Source: Pseudomonas fulva 12-X
GTDB taxonomy: Bacteria > Pseudomonadota > Gammaproteobacteria > Pseudomonadales > Pseudomonadaceae
Direction of reading: 5' to 3'
Assembly (NCBI RefSeq): GCF_000213805.1
Contig: NC_015556.1
Location: 2,170,001 to 2,234,000, forward strand
DNA length: 64,000 nucleotides
The position numbers and the translations under genes are program-made. Below the pieces are notes generated by a model, which worked only from the letters and a program-made list of their open reading frames with translations, was not told where the DNA came from and did no database searches. Shown piece after piece: positions 59,550 to 64,000 of this stretch (positions are counted from its first letter, which is position 1; each line of letters opens with the position of its first letter).

Positions 59550-60095
59550 ATGAGTCGCCTGAGCGTTCACCATCAGTCCAGCCCGCAGGTTCCCAACAAG
59601 GTGCTGGGCCACGCCGAAGACATCGCCAGCACCCTGGCGGCGGTCGGTATCGAGTTTCGCGAATTGCCGCTGGAAAGCCGGGTGCAGGCGGGCGCGAGCG
59701 AGCAGGAAATTCTGGCGGCGCTGGGCGAGACCCTGGAGCAGCTCAAGCGTGACAGCGACCTGAGCCAGGCCGAGGTGATCAGCATCGACCAGCGCCACTG
59801 GCCTCGCGAGGGCGACAAACCGGTTCAGGCGCCGGTCGAGGTGCTGGCCGACGGCGCGCAGCTGTACCTGTTCCTGGCCGGACAGGGCCTGCTGAGCCTG
59901 CATGTCGATGACTACGTGTATGCCCTGGTCGGTGAGCGCAATGCGCTGATCAGCGTGCCGGCCGGCACGCGTCACTGGTTCGACCTGGGCGAGTTTCCCC
60001 ATTGCGCGGCGATTCGTCTGTCTGCCGCCAGCGCCGTGGCGGTGCGGCCAAGCGGCGATGCCATCGCTGCGAGCTTTCCGCGCCTCGAAGGCTAG
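59550..60095 (+). CDS. Acireductone dioxygenase-like cupin lacking metal ligands
   Basis: A 181-residue cupin resembling the methionine-salvage enzyme MtnD, most clearly in LISVPAGTRHWFDLG and AIRLS. The usual HxHxxxE metal motif is replaced: the aligned stretch reads VEVLADGAQLYLFLAGQG, so two histidines and the glutamate are absent and only the last histidine (TRHW) remains. It is therefore unlikely to bind nickel or iron as MtnD does. Its stop codon TAG is formed at the edge of the adjacent 141-bp element. mtnC and a normal mtnD are not in this window. Confidence 0.8.
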   Translation: MSRLSVHHQSSPQVPNKVLGHAEDIASTLAAVGIEFRELPLESRVQAGASEQEILAALGETLEQLKRDSDLSQAEVISIDQRHWPREGDKPVQAPVEVLADGAQLYLFLAGQGLLSLHVDDYVYALVGERNALISVPAGTRHWFDLGEFPHCAAIRLSAASAVAVRPSGDAIAASFPRLEG

Positions 60096-60235
60096 GGTCT
60101 GCACGAAAAGTCTCCGAGCGAAGGTCAGGCGAGGCAAAAATCGGTGGGGCCGCGGAGTTTACGAGCTGTAAATGAGCAGGCCGAACTGATTTTTAACGAA
60201 GCATCACCGAGCGCAGGTACTTTTCGTACAGAGCC
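60095..60235. mobile_element. MITE-like element, 141 bp, with terminal inverted repeats
   Basis: The ends GGGTCTGCACGAAAAGT (left) and its complement ACTTTTCGTACAGAGCC (right) are 17-bp inverted repeats with two mismatches. They are flanked by TA on both sides (60093-60094, 60236-60237), as left by IS630/Tc1 or some IS5-group transposases. There is no coding capacity. The element sits between two convergent genes and supplies the last base of both TAG stop codons. Confidence 0.8.
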
Positions 60236-60732
60236 TAATCGAACAGGCTGGCCTGAGGGCACGGCACCGCACCTTCGAGCTCCAGCAGCAGCTGTTTGCG
60301 CGGCAAGCCGCCGGCAAAGCCGGTCAGGCTGCCGTCGCGGCCGATCACCCGGTGGCAGGGAATGATGATGCAGATCGGGTTGGCGCCATTGGCCGCGCCC
60401 ACGGCGCGTACCGCCTTGGGCCGTTCGATACGCTGGGCCAGCGCGCTGTAGCTGTCGATCTTGCCGAAGGGAATCTGCTGCAGCGCCCGCCACACCGCCT
60501 GCTGGAACGGCGTGCCCTGCGGGTTGAGGCGCAGCTCGAAGCGCTGGCGGCGGCCTGCGAAATATTCGTCCAGTTGCCGGCTGGCCTCATCGAGTTGCGA
60601 GCCTGCCTCCTGCCAGCCGTCGCCGATCCGCCAGGGCGTGCGCTCCACGTCCATCAGTAACTGCTGAAGACCCTGCTCGTCTCCGACCATGAACAGACGG
60701 CCGATGGGGCTCTCCTGATAGCGATAGAACAT
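60235..60732 (-). CDS. ogt: Methylated-DNA--protein-cysteine methyltransferase
   Basis: A 165-residue O6-alkylguanine transferase with the acceptor cysteine in IPCHRVIG and the helix-turn-helix IDSYSALAQRIERPKAVRAVG. It removes alkyl groups from O6-methylguanine in a single-use reaction. The ATG at 60732 has GGGAGG upstream, two bases after the alkA stop, so the pair is translationally coupled. The C-terminus (PCPQASLFD) ends at the MITE edge. Confidence 0.92.
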   Translation of the reverse strand: MFYRYQESPIGRLFMVGDEQGLQQLLMDVERTPWRIGDGWQEAGSQLDEASRQLDEYFAGRRQRFELRLNPQGTPFQQAVWRALQQIPFGKIDSYSALAQRIERPKAVRAVGAANGANPICIIIPCHRVIGRDGSLTGFAGGLPRKQLLLELEGAVPCPQASLFD

Positions 60733-60734
60733 CT

Positions 60735-61610
60735 TCAGCCTCCCGAATAGTTGTGCCAAAGGTGCGCGGCAGCGTAAGCGCGCCAAGGCCTCCAGGCTTC
60801 TGCATGCACTTGCAGCTGGCGGGCGCTGATGCCGGCCGGGCCCCAGATCGGCGCCTTGATCAGGCCCAGGTCGCTGGCCGGAAAGGCATCGGCATCGCCG
60901 AAGGCGCGCAGGGCGATGTATTCCGCCGTCCACGGACCGATGCCGGGCAGGGCGCACAGCCGCTCGATCAGCTCGCTTGCGCCCTGGCTGATGTCCAGGC
61001 GCAGCGCGCCGCTGTCGACTTGGGCGGCGAAGTGCTGCAGGGTCTGCACCCGTTTGCCGGGCATGCCGATGCCATCGAGGTTGGCCTCGGCAATGGCGGC
61101 TGGCGTGGGGAACAGCCGGTCGATGCCATTGGGAGCCTCCGCCAGCGGTTCACCGAGGCGCGCTACCAGCCGCCCGGTGATGGTCACCGCGGCCTTGACC
61201 GTGACCTGTTGGCCGACGATGGCGCGTACCGCCTGCTCGAAGGCATCGAAGGCGGTCGGCAGGCGCAGGCCGGGATTACGGACCAGCATCGCTGCCAGAT
61301 GTGGGTCGGCCGCGAAATGTGCGGCGATCAGCGCAGGTTGCGCATCCAGGTCGAACATGCGCCGCACGCGCTGCATCAGTTCCGGCTGGCAGGCTTTGGC
61401 CGATTCGCTGTGCTCCAGGGTCAGGGCGTGCTGGTCGGGCAGGGCGGTAACGCGAAACCAGCCGGTGACTTCGCCCAGGCGAAAGCTGCGGCAGTAGTCA
61501 CGCTCACCCAGGCATTCCTGGCCGGCGATGGCGCGCAGCTGAAAGTGTGCGTGGAACTGCTGCCAGTCCCAGGGCGCCTGGTATGGCAGGGTGAGGAGGG
61601 TGTTGGTCAT
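60735..61610 (-). CDS. alkA: DNA-3-methyladenine glycosylase II
   Basis: A 291-residue glycosylase. The AlkA N-terminal domain is about 1-110, and the helix-hairpin-helix LPGIGPWTAEYIALRAFG (221-238) is followed by catalytic Asp247 in FPASDLGL. It excises alkylated purines and pyrimidines. It forms an alkylation-repair operon with ogt. No adaptive-response regulator Ada is fused or adjacent here. Confidence 0.92.
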   Translation of the reverse strand: MTNTLLTLPYQAPWDWQQFHAHFQLRAIAGQECLGERDYCRSFRLGEVTGWFRVTALPDQHALTLEHSESAKACQPELMQRVRRMFDLDAQPALIAAHFAADPHLAAMLVRNPGLRLPTAFDAFEQAVRAIVGQQVTVKAAVTITGRLVARLGEPLAEAPNGIDRLFPTPAAIAEANLDGIGMPGKRVQTLQHFAAQVDSGALRLDISQGASELIERLCALPGIGPWTAEYIALRAFGDADAFPASDLGLIKAPIWGPAGISARQLQVHAEAWRPWRAYAAAHLWHNYSGG

Positions 61611-61778
61611 GGCGACGACGATAACGCCGTGGCAGGGCTTTGTCTGCGTGCAAAGTGACTTTCAAACGGCCTGCGAGCGCTGTCGACAAAATTTTCACAT
61701 CCGCGCGGGCAGACTGCCGCGGCGCCGCTCGCCGAATTGGCCGGGCCTGCCGTAAATGTCTCAAGCGGATGATCGAAC

Positions 61779-63857
61779 ATGACCCCTACAGCAGTTCAGG
61801 GCACCCCTCAGAAAACATCGAATCCCTTACGCAGCCAGTTGCTCTTCACCCTCTACAGCGGCCTGGCCCTGCTGGTGATGTACACGCTGCTGCGCATCGC
61901 TTTGCTGGTCTACAACCGCGAGCTGATCGGCGACACGCCGGCCGCTGCCTTCGTGGAGGCCTTCTACAACGGCATGCGCTTCGACCTGCGCGTGGTGGTT
62001 TATGCCTGCGCTCCGCTGCTGATCGCCTTGCTCAGCACCCGCGCCATGCTTGCCCGTGGCTGGCAGCGCGTGTGGCTGACCCTGTTCGCCAGCATCACGC
62101 TGTTTCTGGGCCTGGCCGAGCTGGATTTCTACAAGGAGTTTCACCAGCGCCTGAACAGCCTGGTATTCCAGTACCTGCAGGAAGACCAGGCCACGGTGAT
62201 GAGCATGCTGTGGAACGGCTTTCCGGTAGCGCGCTACCTGATTGCCTGGGTCGTGATCACCGGCCTGCTGTGGTGGATGTTCAGCCGCTTCGACCGCGCC
62301 AGCCGTGCCAAAGGACTGGTTGCTCTGGGCGCCGCTCGGCCGGCGGTGGCCTGGTACTGGCGCGTGTCGGTATTTTTCCTGTGCGTGCTGATCGCGGTGA
62401 TTGCCGCCCGCGGCCACCTGCGCCAGGGCCCGCCGCTGCGTTGGGGCGATGCCTATACCACCGAGTCGATGTTCGCCAACCAGCTGGGCCTCAATGGCAC
62501 GCTGACCCTGGTCAGCGCCGCTCAGGCAACCTTCGGCGCGCACCGTGACAACACCTGGAAGTCGACCATGCAGGACGAGCAGGCCCGGCAGATCACCCGG
62601 GACATGCTGCTGACCCCAGACGACCAGTTGGTCGATGCCGATAGCGCCGCCATCCGCCGTATCTACACGCCGCCGAGCGACAAGACCCTGCCGATCCGCA
62701 ACGTGGTGGTGATCCTGATGGAAAGCTTCGCCGGCCATTCGGTCGGCGCTCTCGGTGCTCCGGGCAACATCACCCCATATTTCGACAAGCTGAGTCAGGA
62801 AGGCCTGCTGTTCGACCGCTTCTTTTCCAACGGCACCCACACCCATCAGGGCATGTTCGCCACCATGGCGTGTTTCCCCAACCTGCCGAGCTTCGAGTAC
62901 CTGATGCGCACGCCGGAAGGCGCGCACAAGTTCTCCGGCCTGCCGCAGCTGCTCAGCGCCCGGGGCTACGACAACCTGTACGTCTACAACGGCAATTTCC
63001 AGTGGGACAACCAGTCCGGTTTCTTCAGCAACCAGGGCATGACCCATTTCATCGGTCGTGAAGACTTCGTCGACCCGGTGTTCATGGACCCGACCTGGGG
63101 CGTGTCCGATCAGGACATGTTCGACCGCGGCGCCCTGGAGCTGAAAACCAATTACGGGCAGAAGCCGTTCTATGCGCTGCTGCAGACCCTTTCCAACCAC
63201 ACACCCTATGCGCTACCCAAGGACCTGCCGGTGGAGCGGGTGATGATCGACGGCAAGGAGGACCTGCACCGCACCGCCATGCGCTACTCGGATTGGGCGC
63301 TGGGACAGTTCTTCGAGAAGGCGCGCAAGGAGCCGTACTTCAATCAGACGCTGTTCGTGATCGTCGGTGACCATGGCTACGTCGCGCCCGATCAGCTGAC
63401 CGATATAGACCTGCACCGTTTCAACGTGCCGCTCCTGCTGATCGCCCCCGGCATTCAGGAGAAGTTCGGCAAGGTCAGCCACACCGTCGGCACCCAGATC
63501 GATATCGTGCCGACCATCATGGGCCGCCTCGGTGGCGAGACGCGTCATCAGTGCTGGGGGCGCGATCTGCTCAATCTGCCTGAGGGTGATACGGGAGTGG
63601 GTGTGATCAAACCCTCGGGCGGTGATCAGACCGTGGCCATCGTCACGGCTGACCAGATACTCGTGCAGCCCAAGGATTTCGAGCCGCGCATGTACCGTTA
63701 TCAGCTGGGGGCCAAGCCTACGGCCACACGCATCGAAGGCCCGGTCGACGAGACGTTGAAGAAGCGCATGGAGGCCTTCCTGCAAACCGCGACCAAGAGC
63801 CTGCTGGATAACACTGCTGGCGTGGTGGACGGCTTGCCTGACAAACCAAAGCCCTGA
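61779..63857 (+). CDS. LTA synthase-like membrane phosphotransferase (sulfatase fold)
   Basis: A 692-residue protein. About five membrane helices lie in residues 20-225, then an extracytoplasmic sulfatase-type domain. VVILMESFAGHS supplies a metal-binding Glu, SNGTHTHQGMFATM holds the likely nucleophile (Thr353 or Thr355), and VGDHGYVAPD supplies Asp and His ligands. In Gram-negatives such proteins transfer phosphoglycerol or phosphoethanolamine to periplasmic glucans or lipid A-related acceptors (OpgB, EptA-like). The exact acceptor is unknown. A terminator follows 11 bases after the stop. Confidence 0.83.
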   Translation: MTPTAVQGTPQKTSNPLRSQLLFTLYSGLALLVMYTLLRIALLVYNRELIGDTPAAAFVEAFYNGMRFDLRVVVYACAPLLIALLSTRAMLARGWQRVWLTLFASITLFLGLAELDFYKEFHQRLNSLVFQYLQEDQATVMSMLWNGFPVARYLIAWVVITGLLWWMFSRFDRASRAKGLVALGAARPAVAWYWRVSVFFLCVLIAVIAARGHLRQGPPLRWGDAYTTESMFANQLGLNGTLTLVSAAQATFGAHRDNTWKSTMQDEQARQITRDMLLTPDDQLVDADSAAIRRIYTPPSDKTLPIRNVVVILMESFAGHSVGALGAPGNITPYFDKLSQEGLLFDRFFSNGTHTHQGMFATMACFPNLPSFEYLMRTPEGAHKFSGLPQLLSARGYDNLYVYNGNFQWDNQSGFFSNQGMTHFIGREDFVDPVFMDPTWGVSDQDMFDRGALELKTNYGQKPFYALLQTLSNHTPYALPKDLPVERVMIDGKEDLHRTAMRYSDWALGQFFEKARKEPYFNQTLFVIVGDHGYVAPDQLTDIDLHRFNVPLLLIAPGIQEKFGKVSHTVGTQIDIVPTIMGRLGGETRHQCWGRDLLNLPEGDTGVGVIKPSGGDQTVAIVTADQILVQPKDFEPRMYRYQLGAKPTATRIEGPVDETLKKRMEAFLQTATKSLLDNTAGVVDGLPDKPKP

Positions 63858-63867
63858 CGCAGAAATA

Positions 63868-63893
63868 AAAACCGGCGCCTAGACGCCGGTTTT
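63868..63893. terminator. Terminator after the LTA synthase-like gene
   Basis: AAAACCGGCG and CGCCGGTTTT form a perfect 10-bp stem with a six-base loop. The A run on one side and T run on the other suit termination in both directions, also for the gene on the minus strand. Confidence 0.9.
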
Positions 63894-63912
63894 CATTGGG
63901 GCAGGTGAGTGG

Positions 63913-64000
63913 TCAGCTGCAACCTTCCACGTAGAACACCGCAGGCGGCAGGCCAATGCGCCAGCGGGTCACTACGCCATTGCTATCGGTTTCGAATACC
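63913..64000 (-). CDS. 3' end of an unidentified gene
   Basis: The minus strand has an open frame entering from the right edge and ending at the TGA at 63913-63915, after 28 codons: VFETDSNGVVTRWRIG then LPPAVFYVEGCS. It converges on the bidirectional terminator. The tail looks like the end of a small pseudomonad protein in which a conserved RxRIG-P-YVEGCS block recurs. I do not recognise the product. Confidence 0.45.
   Translation of the reverse strand, partial: VFETDSNGVVTRWRIGLPPAVFYVEGCS

Noticed and set aside
59550-60095. Assignment as functional acireductone dioxygenase (mtnD)
   Set aside because: Three of four metal ligands are missing, so only fold similarity is claimed.

Overview
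The window reads as chromosomal DNA of a Pseudomonas: high GC, densely packed genes, a pca operon for protocatechuate, the Entner-Doudoroff/glucose-uptake cluster (gap, edd, glk, gltR-gltS, gtsABCD, porin, hexR, zwf, pgl, eda) with HexR operators, and many A-rich AANAANAA (Crc/Hfq-type) motifs before start codons. Extragenic repeats containing CCACCCTACG and a LamB-type porin beside the glucose transporter would suit the mendocina/alcaligenes/oleovorans side of the genus, but the species is not proven here.

Layout. 1-6654: pcaIJ-pcaF-(repeats)-pcaTBDC, the lower beta-ketoadipate pathway, closed by a terminator. 7078-8562: a chemoreceptor. 8609-24038: an aromatic-catabolic island entirely on the minus strand. 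Its first-transcribed operon (24038 to 17098) encodes an aromatic-type outer-membrane channel, an MFS carrier, a carotenoid-oxygenase/lignostilbene-dioxygenase-type cleaving enzyme, a FUSC efflux protein and an aldehyde dehydrogenase. Its second operon (16789 to 8609) encodes an aromatic-acid MFS carrier, an FAH-family hydrolase, an IclR regulator, an MhpA-like flavin hydroxylase, an extradiol (VOC) dioxygenase, a second aldehyde dehydrogenase and an AraC regulator. My inference is cleavage of a stilbenoid or propenylphenol to two aryl aldehydes, oxidation of both, an orcinol-like route (hydroxylation, extradiol cleavage, hydrolysis) for one ring, and protocatechuate/pca metabolism for the other. 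The substrate is not fixed by the sequence.

24276-26809: an MsbA-type ABC exporter and folE. 26987-44610: glucose uptake and Entner-Doudoroff genes, with an AGE-family epimerase in place and a LamB-family rather than OprB-family porin. 44703-45922: a shikimate-dehydrogenase-like gene and a 52-residue DUF3309 protein. 46039-52020: the four-gene, overlap-coupled DNA repair operon (exonuclease, ATP-dependent ligase, Lhr-type helicase, metallophosphoesterase). 52290-54212: a chemoreceptor with a large helical sensor. 54213-55225: no gene, but a composite inverted-repeat element. 55226-64000: a GNAT-like tail-anchored protein, a secreted alpha/beta hydrolase, aroC, an MFS carrier, a degenerate acireductone-dioxygenase-like cupin, a 141-bp MITE-like element, the alkylation-repair pair alkA-ogt, an LTA-synthase-like membrane phosphotransferase, and the end of an unidentified gene.

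No tRNA, rRNA, CRISPR array or complete transposase was seen.
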